The translations under genes were made by a program, and so were the position numbers. Below are positions 47,439 to 54,807 of a DNA stretch of 64,000 nt, in pieces. Numbering within the stretch: position 1 is the stretch's first letter; each line of letters starts with the position of its first letter. Under the pieces are notes generated by a model. That model was not told where the DNA came from. It made no database searches and was given only the letters and a program-made list of their open reading frames with translations. Location of the stretch: NCBI GenBank assembly GCA_002354735.1, contig DEMD01000007.1, positions 336,161-400,160 on the forward strand, read 5' to 3'. Origin of the DNA: Gammaproteobacteria bacterium UBA2679. GTDB lineage: Bacteria; Pseudomonadota; Gammaproteobacteria; Pseudomonadales; Oleiphilaceae.

Positions 47439-48344
47439 TCATTTACTCTCCAGTAAGGTCTGCATATCGGGCACCAGCAACTGTGGATCTACCCGCGCTT
47501 TTTTCCAGTTCATTCGCCAATCGAGGTGCGGTCCGGTGACTCGCCCGGTCGCACCGACCTCGGCGATGGGCTCCCCCTGCTCGACCCGCTGCCCCGTCTT
47601 CACCAGCACCTTGCTCAGATGCAGGAAACTCGAGGTCACCTCGTAGCCGTGATTCATGATAACGGTGCCACCAGAATAATAGAGATCCGGGCTGGCCAAC
47701 ACCACGATGCCGGCAGCTGGCGCCTTGACAACCGTCCCCGTTGGCACGGCCACATCGACGCCAAAATGGGGCCTGCTGGGATTGCCATTATACCAGCGCT
47801 GACTACCGTAAACGCCACTTATCGGCCCCAGGACCGGCCATACGAATTCATCGAAGACGGCATCGTGAGCGACACTCTTGAGCCGCGCGTTGGCGACAAG
47901 CGTGACCTCCTGACGTATACGCTTCAGCACTTCCGGTGCCGGCGCCACGTATTTGTGTTCGATACCTTCGACGCGCTGTTCTGCATAAGTTCGCTCCGGA
48001 AGAACGAAGCTGTGCGTTGACGTCTTGCCATCGGCGCTAGTGAAGGTCAATGTATGTTTGCCTGGGGCATCGCGATCGAATCCGAAAACGAATTCACCAG
48101 ACTTGCTGATTTCGAGTGCTTCGCCATTCAGGCTGACTTTCGCATCGGGGCTGACCTTGCCACGAACCAGCGCACCCTGCAGCATCTGATCGCGGAGACC
48201 AAAAACGGCCCGTATGTCCGCTTGGGGTGTCGTGACAGCACGCTCGTCTGCCATGGCCTGCCCCGGAGCGATCGCAGCCATGACCATGACGAGCAAAGCT
48301 GTTGCGAAGAATGAAGTCCGGGCCGAAATCAAATTGAGAGACAT
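47439..48344 (-). CDS. M23-family metallopeptidase (LytM-like)
   Basis: 301 residues. Signal peptide of about 30 residues (SFFATALLVMVMAAIAPGQAMA), a beta-rich domain to ~120, and a peptidase M23 domain with the zinc motif SRPHFGVDVAVPTG, the central SFLHLSKVLV and the closing GPHLDWRMNW. Acts on peptidoglycan peptide cross-links in the periplasm or serves as an amidase activator; all zinc ligands seem present. ATGs at 48350 and 48344 are both possible. Its start practically abuts the divergent alkB start. Confidence 0.9.
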   Translation of the reverse strand: MSLNLISARTSFFATALLVMVMAAIAPGQAMADERAVTTPQADIRAVFGLRDQMLQGALVRGKVSPDAKVSLNGEALEISKSGEFVFGFDRDAPGKHTLTFTSADGKTSTHSFVLPERTYAEQRVEGIEHKYVAPAPEVLKRIRQEVTLVANARLKSVAHDAVFDEFVWPVLGPISGVYGSQRWYNGNPSRPHFGVDVAVPTGTVVKAPAAGIVVLASPDLYYSGGTVIMNHGYEVTSSFLHLSKVLVKTGQRVEQGEPIAEVGATGRVTGPHLDWRMNWKKARVDPQLLVPDMQTLLESK

Positions 48345-48351
48345 AGGCATA

Positions 48352-49017
48352 ATGGCTTTGGAAAGAGAATTGCTGTTGGGACGAAACGAGCTACAGCATA
48401 TTGCATTGTCCGGCGGTGATGTTCAACTCCGCACGGCTGTGCTGGCGGCGGCCGATGCTGACACGGTTTTCACGCAGCTCATGAACGAGCTCGCGTGGCG
48501 ACAGGATCAGATCATGATTCACGGTCGTGTGCTCAGCATACCAAGGCTGCAGGCCTGGTACGGTGAACCACACTGCATCTATACCTACTCAGGCACGACA
48601 CTGGCACCAAAACCTATGCCGCCTTTATTGCAAGGGCTGGCCTCCCTGAGTGCGAGAATCAGTGGTGCGGCCTTCAACTGCGTGCTTTGCAATCTTTATC
48701 GCGACGGTGAAGACAGCATGGGTTGGCATGCCGACAACGAGCCAGAGCTCGGCCCGGAGCCTGCTATAGCGTCCTGGTCGTTTGGCGCTATTCGACGCTT
48801 TCACATGAAGCCAATTTCACGTGCAGGGCAATCGTCTGAGCTGCTTCCGGCAGACCATCGCATTCGACTGGACCTGCCGCACAACTCACTGCTGATCATG
48901 CGGGGCTCAACTCAGCAGAATTGGCAGCACAGGATATCGAAATCGCGCAGAGTCGACACAGCACGCATCAATCTCACCTTTCGCTATATTGGCGAGGCAG
49001 ATGCAGGCTCTGCGTGA
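48352..49017 (+). CDS. alkB: AlkB-family 2-oxoglutarate/Fe(II) dioxygenase
   Basis: 221 residues. Iron ligands H126-x-D128 (in MGWHADNEPELG) and H193 (NWQHRISK), and the 2-oxoglutarate-binding R205 and R211 in ARINLTFR. This is the alpha-ketoglutarate-dependent dealkylase fold that repairs 1-methyladenine and 3-methylcytosine; the short length fits the ALKBH2/3-like bacterial group. No ada gene is near. Its 3' end overlaps the convergent protease gene by 34 bases. Confidence 0.9.
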   Translation: MALERELLLGRNELQHIALSGGDVQLRTAVLAAADADTVFTQLMNELAWRQDQIMIHGRVLSIPRLQAWYGEPHCIYTYSGTTLAPKPMPPLLQGLASLSARISGAAFNCVLCNLYRDGEDSMGWHADNEPELGPEPAIASWSFGAIRRFHMKPISRAGQSSELLPADHRIRLDLPHNSLLIMRGSTQQNWQHRISKSRRVDTARINLTFRYIGEADAGSA

Positions 49018-51368
49018 GCCTTCTCGATCTCACGCATACGCGCAATTCTGTTTCGCACACGCTCATAGACCTCCTCATAGCCAGGCACCGAAGTATCGCT
49101 CAGCAATAATTCGAGTACATGCTCGACCCGGTCGACGGCGTAGATGTGAAACTTGCCGGCCCTGCAGGCTGCAAGTACTTCATCCGCGAGCATCAGATTT
49201 CGTGCATTCTGCCGCGGAATGATTACACCTTGTGTGCCGGTAAGACCTTGCAGGCGACAAGTGTCGAAGAAGCCTTCGATTTTTTCATTCACACCACCGA
49301 TAGGCTGAGCATCGCCAAACTGGTTCATTGATCCGGTAATAGCGAGATCCTGCCTGACCGGCATGCCCGACATGGCGCTGATGAGCGCACAGAACTCGGC
49401 CATCGAGGCGCTGTCGCCATCGACCTCATGATAGGACTGCTCAAAAGTGAGGCTCGTCGACAGTGGTATCGGCCCGTCCTGGGCGAACAGGGTCGATAGA
49501 TAGGCCTTGAGAATCATCATACCTTTCGAGTGAATGGCCCCAGCGAGCTTCACATCCCGCTCGATATCGACGATGCTGCCATCGCCAAAATATGTGGTGG
49601 CCGTCAGTCGTGACGTCACGCCGAATTCCTGATCGCCAGTGGTCAACACCGAGAGCGCGTTCACCTGCCCAACAGTGGCGCCGCGCGTGCTCAGCATCGT
49701 AGCGCCATCACGGATACCCTCGAACACCTGGTCACGAATGCGTCCTGCACGATACCTCGCATTGCTGAGCGCCTGTTTGACGTCGTCAAGGCCTATGATT
49801 TTGTGTTCCGCCCGTTGCGCACAGTAGTTCGCTTCACGCAGCAAATTGGCCACATCCGCCGCATGCAGGCTCAGTTTGTTCTGATGCGCCGCTTCCCGAG
49901 CACTCTGTTCGATGATCTTCATCACAGCGGCCCGGTCGCAGTTAAGCAGGCCTTTTTCCTTGATCAGCCCCGCGATGAAGCGCGCATACTGAAGTTGTGT
50001 TTCCTCGGTACGATCGATCTCGGTTTCAAAGTCGGCGACCACTTTGAAGAGCTCGATGAAATCTGGATCGTAACGCTGCAGCAACAGGTAGGTGTCCCTA
50101 TCGCCGAACAGAATGATCTTGAGATCCGCAGGTATGGTCTCAGGCTCGAGTGAGATAGTGCCTGAAATCGAAATCTCCTTCTCCAGCGCGTGGATGCCGA
50201 TTTTCCCGGAACGCATCAGGCGCTTCAGTGCTTCCCACACAAAGGGCTGCTCGAGAAGCTTTACCGCGTCGATGAGAAGATAACCACCGTTGGCACGGTG
50301 CACAGAGCCTGGTCTGATCAGCGTAAAGTCAGTAAAGACTGTACCTTTGAAGGTTATGTTTTCGACGGCGCCGAACAGGTTGTGGTAGTTGGGATTGTCT
50401 TCGACAAGTATGGGCACGCTTTCATTCTTGTCGTGGTGAACAAACGCGTTGATCTGATAACGCCTCGGCAGCTTGTTATCCATAGTGGCGGCAGCCAGTG
50501 CATTGGCTTCTTCCGAATCGTCGAGGAAAAGATCGATATTCTTCAGAATGTCCTGCTGAATCGCGTCCAGATGATCCACAACCTCCTTATGCTCGCGGTA
50601 TGTCTGCTTCACACTATCGATGAGATGCTGACTCACGTTGAGCGCGACCTCTTCGTTCAGTTGCTGCTGACGCTCGGCATAATCCTGCTCACGAGAAGCA
50701 AGCTGCCGCAGAGTCTTGCGAAGTCGCTTCTCCAGCTTGACGATCTTGGCCTCAATGGCCAGCTGCTCCTCATCAGACAGCGCTGAGAATACTTCCGCCG
50801 ACATCGGCTCATCGCCATCCGCGGCGACCAGGCGGTAACCACCTGGTGTGGCAATCGTGAGTGAAACACCCTGGCGCCGGGCTGAGCGTCCGATGGTAGA
50901 CAGTGCCTTCTCCTGACGCTGCGCAAGCTCATTCTTGAGCTTCTCTGAACGCTCGAAATACGACTCGTTCTCGAAGGCCTGGGGAATGTTCTTGTAAAGA
51001 CGATTCAGCAGTTGCTCAACATCGCTCTTCAGTTTTTGCCCCATTCCCACAGGCAATCGTAGTACACGCGGTACTCTTGGGTCTTCGAAGCTGTTGACAT
51101 AACACCAGTCACTCAGCTTCCCCGACCCGGGTGAATGTTCGGCGAGGTAGCGTTCGATCATCGTGCGCTTCCCAAGACCACTACTACCGACGGCAAAGAT
51201 GTTATAGCCAGATTCAGCCATGGCAATAGCGAACGAAAGTGCGTCCTTCGCTCTATTCTGGCCAAGTATACCGTTCAGACTTGAAAGAGAGGCCGTGGTT
51301 TTGAAGCGTAGCGACTTTGGATCGCAGGGCTTGTACAGATCAGCTGGATCGAGGGATTTGGTATGCAT
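48984..51368 (-). CDS. Lon-family ATP-dependent protease (AAA_32/LonC-like)
   Basis: 794 residues. N-terminal segment with P-loop-like VGSSGLGKRTMIERY, a long coiled-coil insertion (~190-290), an AAA core and a C-terminal Lon protease domain. The Ser-Lys dyad is S653 in DGDSASMAE and K696 in GVNEKIEGF, with the 43-residue spacing of E. coli Lon. Such putative ATP-dependent Lon-like proteases are common in Gammaproteobacteria; substrates unknown. Start at the ATG 51368 (HTKSLDPADLY) rather than further upstream. Confidence 0.9.
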   Translation of the reverse strand: MHTKSLDPADLYKPCDPKSLRFKTTASLSSLNGILGQNRAKDALSFAIAMAESGYNIFAVGSSGLGKRTMIERYLAEHSPGSGKLSDWCYVNSFEDPRVPRVLRLPVGMGQKLKSDVEQLLNRLYKNIPQAFENESYFERSEKLKNELAQRQEKALSTIGRSARRQGVSLTIATPGGYRLVAADGDEPMSAEVFSALSDEEQLAIEAKIVKLEKRLRKTLRQLASREQDYAERQQQLNEEVALNVSQHLIDSVKQTYREHKEVVDHLDAIQQDILKNIDLFLDDSEEANALAAATMDNKLPRRYQINAFVHHDKNESVPILVEDNPNYHNLFGAVENITFKGTVFTDFTLIRPGSVHRANGGYLLIDAVKLLEQPFVWEALKRLMRSGKIGIHALEKEISISGTISLEPETIPADLKIILFGDRDTYLLLQRYDPDFIELFKVVADFETEIDRTEETQLQYARFIAGLIKEKGLLNCDRAAVMKIIEQSAREAAHQNKLSLHAADVANLLREANYCAQRAEHKIIGLDDVKQALSNARYRAGRIRDQVFEGIRDGATMLSTRGATVGQVNALSVLTTGDQEFGVTSRLTATTYFGDGSIVDIERDVKLAGAIHSKGMMILKAYLSTLFAQDGPIPLSTSLTFEQSYHEVDGDSASMAEFCALISAMSGMPVRQDLAITGSMNQFGDAQPIGGVNEKIEGFFDTCRLQGLTGTQGVIIPRQNARNLMLADEVLAACRAGKFHIYAVDRVEHVLELLLSDTSVPGYEEVYERVRNRIARMREIEKAHAEPASASPI

Positions 51369-51477
51369 AGCTATCAGATGTACCGCCAGAATGAGAGCGT
51401 AGAGGCAGGCTGGGCAGGGGCCTGTTGGATTGAGAGGAAAATAGCAGCCATCAGACGGAGCCACAACCAGGCACCGC

Positions 51478-51504
51478 TAAAGTATTCTGTTTTCCCGCCG
51501 ATAT
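51478..51504 (+). promoter_or_regulatory. Sigma-28 (FliA) promoter of the arginine-rich gene
   Basis: TAAAGTAT (51478-51485), 11-base spacer, GCCGATAT (51497-51504): 14 of 16 matches to TAAAGTTT-N11-GCCGATAA with exact spacing, ~75 bases before the ATG at 51580. It lies in the 211-base gap divergent from the Lon-like gene. Confidence 0.8.
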
Positions 51505-51579
51505 ATGAATTAGAAGACCATCGTCTGTGCTGAACAACAGCAGCGTCTGCATACACATATCAAGCAATGGAGGGTAGCC

Positions 51580-51873
51580 ATGTTTCCAATCGACTCACGT
51601 AACAAGCCCTCTGCGGCACAGGCGCCGACACCAGACGCCTACAGATCGGACCGAATCAAACAGCCACAGGAAGTAATACCTGTCGACACCAATGAGCCTG
51701 CCGAAGAGGAACGCCGCCGGCGACCTGAACGTCGCTTCAATACAAGGCGTTATGAAGGCAAAGAGCGACGGCGAAAGGTTGACCGGCGGCGCCCGGAACT
51801 ACTCGACGCTCGCTATGGTCGTCCTGAGCGGTTGAACGATCGCCGTGGCGCGAAAATTGACGTCACTGTATAA
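51580..51873 (+). CDS. Small arginine-rich protein under a sigma-28 promoter
   Basis: 97 residues, not recognised as a named family. The N-terminal 35 residues are polar and Pro/Ala rich; residues ~44-70 are dense in arginine and glutamate (EERRRRPERRFNTRR; KERRRKVDRRRPELL) and the end is DRRGAKIDVTV. Net charge strongly positive; no signal or membrane segment. A GGAGGG ribosome site lies 5 bases before the ATG. The FliA promoter upstream points to expression with the late flagellar genes, and a PilZ gene follows 100 bases later. It could bind nucleic acid or an acidic partner; no function can be assigned. Confidence 0.75.
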   Translation: MFPIDSRNKPSAAQAPTPDAYRSDRIKQPQEVIPVDTNEPAEEERRRRPERRFNTRRYEGKERRRKVDRRRPELLDARYGRPERLNDRRGAKIDVTV

Positions 51874-51973
51874 ATTGCACGCAGCCAGTCGGGAACCTTC
51901 GCATTCCTTTGTATTTTTTTGTAAACTCCATCCATCTTCAAGGCAGACGCTGGGGCGGCTTCAAACTTACATA

Positions 51974-52396
51974 ATGCACGAATTCAATTTCAGGCAGCAG
52001 CTCGAACGACGCATCAAACGACGTCACGATACAGACGAACTCAGGGTTATTGCTGCTCCGAAAGGGTTTTTCGGATTCACCAAGCAGGCTCGCGAAGTCG
52101 ACTGTTTTGACTTCAATCGTTACGGTATGGCAATAGGATTCCCCGGGAAACTGAAGGTCGGCGATCGTCTCAGCTTTAGCTTCACAGCAAAGTACGTCAA
52201 CGAAAAAGCGATTACTGGCAGAGTTGCGAATGTTGATGGTGAGGCCGTCACGACGCCCGGTGTCACGCGTGTAGGCATTACGTTCGACTGCTGGGCTTCG
52301 GAAAAGAACTATGATCGCGCCGTCGATAACGCTCTTGCGCGAATCGAACGCATCTTTAGTGAAAGTAATCAGCAGACCACCAAGGCTGAAAGCTAG
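51974..52396 (+). CDS. PilZ-domain protein (degenerate c-di-GMP site)
   Basis: 140 residues forming one PilZ domain: the RxxxR element in LERRIKRRHD (residues ~10-18), then DFNRYGMAIGF where the family usually has D/N-x-S-x-x-G (Asn in place of Ser), and the strands ITGRVANVDGEAV and TRVGITFDCW. PilZ domains bind c-di-GMP and control motility and surface behaviour. The substitution leaves binding uncertain. The ATG at 51974 has only a weak ribosome site. It may be read from the sigma-28 promoter 470 bases upstream, which would make it a flagellar-regulon c-di-GMP effector. Confidence 0.75.
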   Translation: MHEFNFRQQLERRIKRRHDTDELRVIAAPKGFFGFTKQAREVDCFDFNRYGMAIGFPGKLKVGDRLSFSFTAKYVNEKAITGRVANVDGEAVTTPGVTRVGITFDCWASEKNYDRAVDNALARIERIFSESNQQTTKAES

Positions 52397-52415
52397 CGGG
52401 TCAGACTAGACCAGG

Positions 52416-52892
52416 CTACTTGGTCGGAGCCCAACGCTTGGCGGCAAGATCGTCACTTTCCTTGGATGCCACCCAACGCTCGCCACGGGTGCCAATCTCC
52501 TTCTTCCAGAACGGCGCCTCGGTCTTGAGTAGATCCATGATGTAAGCACACGCGTCGAATGCCGCTTGGCGATGAGACGAGGCTACAGAGACTATGACCA
52601 CCACCTCACCAAGCTCGATTCTTCCAACACGATGAAGAATTGAAATGGCCAGCAGTGGCCAACGGTCGGCTGCGGTTCCAGCTATCTGACGGAGCGAGCG
52701 CTCCGTCATCCCGGGATAGTGCTCCAGATCGAGGGCCACAACATCACTGCCGTCACCATAATCCCGCACCAGACCTTCGAAGCTGCATATCGCACCGAGA
52801 GAGGCTGAGTCCCGCTTCAAACCCGCCCTGAAGGACGAGCCCGAGGTAGCGCTATCAATGGGTGCAGGACCAACCTCTACGTGGATATGCAC
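52416..52892 (-). CDS. moaE: Molybdopterin synthase catalytic subunit MoaE
   Basis: 158 residues. Family hallmarks: ICSFEGLVRDYGDG, LEHYPGMTERSL, ILHRVGRIELGEVVVIVSV, SSHRQAAFDACAYIMDLLK and the catalytic-lysine region APFWKKEIGTRGERW. With MoaD (not in the window) it inserts sulfur into cyclic pyranopterin monophosphate to make molybdopterin. It lies 11 bases downstream of recA, where recX is found in many relatives, and may be read through from recA. Confidence 0.93.
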   Translation of the reverse strand: MHIHVEVGPAPIDSATSGSSFRAGLKRDSASLGAICSFEGLVRDYGDGSDVVALDLEHYPGMTERSLRQIAGTAADRWPLLAISILHRVGRIELGEVVVIVSVASSHRQAAFDACAYIMDLLKTEAPFWKKEIGTRGERWVASKESDDLAAKRWAPTK

Positions 52893-52903
52893 GGACTACC
52901 TCA

Positions 52904-53941
52904 TCAGACAGCGGCTTCGGCTTCGGCTTCAGGCACTGCTTTTGGACCTGTAGGCTTGGGGAGGAGCTTGTCCCGAATCTTGCCTTCGATTTCGGCCAGC
53001 ATTTCAGGGTTTTCCTCGAGGAACTTGGCCGCATTGGCCTTGCCCTGACCAATCTTGTCACCGTTATAGCTATACCAAGCACCAGCTTTGTCGACCAAGC
53101 CCTCCTTCACACCAAGGTCTACCACCTCACCTGTGCGATAGATGCCACGACCGTAGAGAATCTGGAACTCAGTCTGACGGAACGGCGGACTGACCTTGTT
53201 CTTGACGACCTTCACACGGGTTTCATTACCGACAACCTCGTCGCCTTCCTTCACTGCACCGATGCGACGAATATCCAGTCGAACTGAGGCATAAAACTTC
53301 AAGGCGTTACCACCGGTAGTGGTTTCCGGCGAACCGAACATGACACCAATCTTCATTCTGATCTGGTTGATGAATACCATCAGAACATTAGCCTGCTTGA
53401 CGTTACCGGTCAGCTTTCTGAGTGCCTGAGACATCAGTCGAGCTTGCAGCCCCACGTGTGAATCGCCCATCTCGCCTTCGATCTCGGCCTTGGGAGTGAG
53501 TGCGGCGACGGAATCGATGACGATGACGTCGACCGCACCAGATCGCACCAGCATATCGGCGATCTCAAGTGCTTGCTCGCCGGTATCCGGCTGCGAGACC
53601 AGCAGATCATCAATATTAACGCCAAGCTTCTCCGCATACACCGGGTCGAGCGCGTGTTCGGCATCGATAAAGGCGCAGGTCTTCCCTTTTTTCTGCGCCT
53701 CCGCAATCACCTGGAGCGTTAGTGTCGTCTTACCGGAACTTTCCGGACCGTAGATTTCGACTATACGTCCATAAGGCAGCCCGCCTATACCGAGTGCAAT
53801 ATCGAGTCCGAGAGAGCCGGTAGAGACTGAAGGCATAGCCTCCCTGGGCTTTTCACCCATGCGCATGACCGCGCCTTTACCATACTGTCGTTCGATCTGA
53901 CTCAGCGCTGCGGTAAGCGCCTTCTTGCGATTATCATCCAT
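52904..53941 (-). CDS. recA: Recombinase RecA
   Basis: 345 residues. Walker [28 protein letters not shown] at the N-terminus, the L2 region [20 protein letters not shown] and an acidic C-terminal tail. Catalyses strand exchange and LexA cleavage. The ATG at 53941 has AAGGTGA upstream and is preferred to the GTG at 53953. A LexA-type box lies ~130 bases upstream. No recX follows. Confidence 0.98.
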   Translation of the reverse strand: MDDNRKKALTAALSQIERQYGKGAVMRMGEKPREAMPSVSTGSLGLDIALGIGGLPYGRIVEIYGPESSGKTTLTLQVIAEAQKKGKTCAFIDAEHALDPVYAEKLGVNIDDLLVSQPDTGEQALEIADMLVRSGAVDVIVIDSVAALTPKAEIEGEMGDSHVGLQARLMSQALRKLTGNVKQANVLMVFINQIRMKIGVMFGSPETTTGGNALKFYASVRLDIRRIGAVKEGDEVVGNETRVKVVKNKVSPPFRQTEFQILYGRGIYRTGEVVDLGVKEGLVDKAGAWYSYNGDKIGQGKANAAKFLEENPEMLAEIEGKIRDKLLPKPTGPKAVPEAEAEAAV

Positions 53942-54069
53942 TCTTGATTTCACCTTTGTTTAATTGAGGTTAGCCAACAGCGGGGGTTCAGTGCCCTCTA
54001 TTGGCCAGACAGTAGCCAGCCGGTACGCCGACCATTCTGCGTCCATGCAGTATGTCGCCAGAGCAATAC

Positions 54070-54085
54070 TGTATAAAACAACAGC
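54070..54085. promoter_or_regulatory. LexA (SOS) box upstream of recA
   Basis: CTGTATAAAACAACAG matches 12 of 16 positions of the gammaproteobacterial LexA consensus CTGTATATATATACAG, with both CTG/CAG ends intact. On the minus strand it includes TATACAG, which could overlap a -10 box. It lies in the 231-base pncC-recA gap, where SOS control of recA is expected. Confidence 0.65.
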
Positions 54086-54172
54086 AGTATGTCACAGGAC
54101 AATTCAGCCACGCAAGCCTGCCCGAATTGATTTGCCGATAATTCAGGCCTTCGTGTCCTGTTGCTGTACTGC

Positions 54173-54700
54173 CTATAAATTCTGCAGCAGTCTGTGCAAC
54201 TTTGCCAGGCTGTACACAATGGTCTGTTCGCGCACAGCTGACCGGCCGCCGCTGAAGACCTGGCGTTCGGTCACGGTTCCCTTGGGCAGGCACCACCCGA
54301 AGCAGACCGTTCCAACTGGCTTCTCTGCTGTTCCGCCACCAGGTCCTGCGATACCACTCACCGATAGCGCCACTTCCGCGCCCGCGCGTCGTGCGGCACC
54401 CTCCGCCATGGCGGCAGCGACAGGCTCACTCACTGCTCCGTTATCTCTCAGCAGCTGCGGCGCAACATCGAGCAGAGCGGTCTTCGCGGAGTTGCTGTAC
54501 ACGATGAAACCCTGCTCGAACCAGGCGGAGCTGCCAGCCACGCTTGTCAATGCATAGCCGATACCACCTGCAGTGCACGACTCCGCGACAGTCACTTGCC
54601 ATTGCAGCTTTTGCAACATGGTGCCAATCGACGCTAGTAACTCAAGTTCGGGAAGCTTTATACTGAGCCGCTGGGCAGCATCATAAGATTCGTTCTCCAT
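54173..54700 (-). CDS. pncC: NMN amidohydrolase PncC (CinA C-terminal domain family)
   Basis: 175 residues, the stand-alone CinA-C domain. Motifs: VTVAESCTAGGIGYALT, GFIVYSNSAKTALLDV, ALSVSGIAGPGGGTAEKPVGTV. It deamidates nicotinamide mononucleotide in pyridine nucleotide recycling. The ATG at 54700 has GAAGGA 9 bases upstream. It precedes recA as in many Gammaproteobacteria and is divergent from mutS across 107 bases. Confidence 0.93.
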   Translation of the reverse strand: MENESYDAAQRLSIKLPELELLASIGTMLQKLQWQVTVAESCTAGGIGYALTSVAGSSAWFEQGFIVYSNSAKTALLDVAPQLLRDNGAVSEPVAAAMAEGAARRAGAEVALSVSGIAGPGGGTAEKPVGTVCFGWCLPKGTVTERQVFSGGRSAVREQTIVYSLAKLHRLLQNL

Positions 54701-54807
54701 AATATGCAGTCCTTCAGAGAAGTTCGGTGGCGCATCTGCCACTCTTGGACATTCTGCCTTCGGCACCAACGCCGGTCAAAAATCGCTCAGCTTTATCCCG
54801 GAAATCA

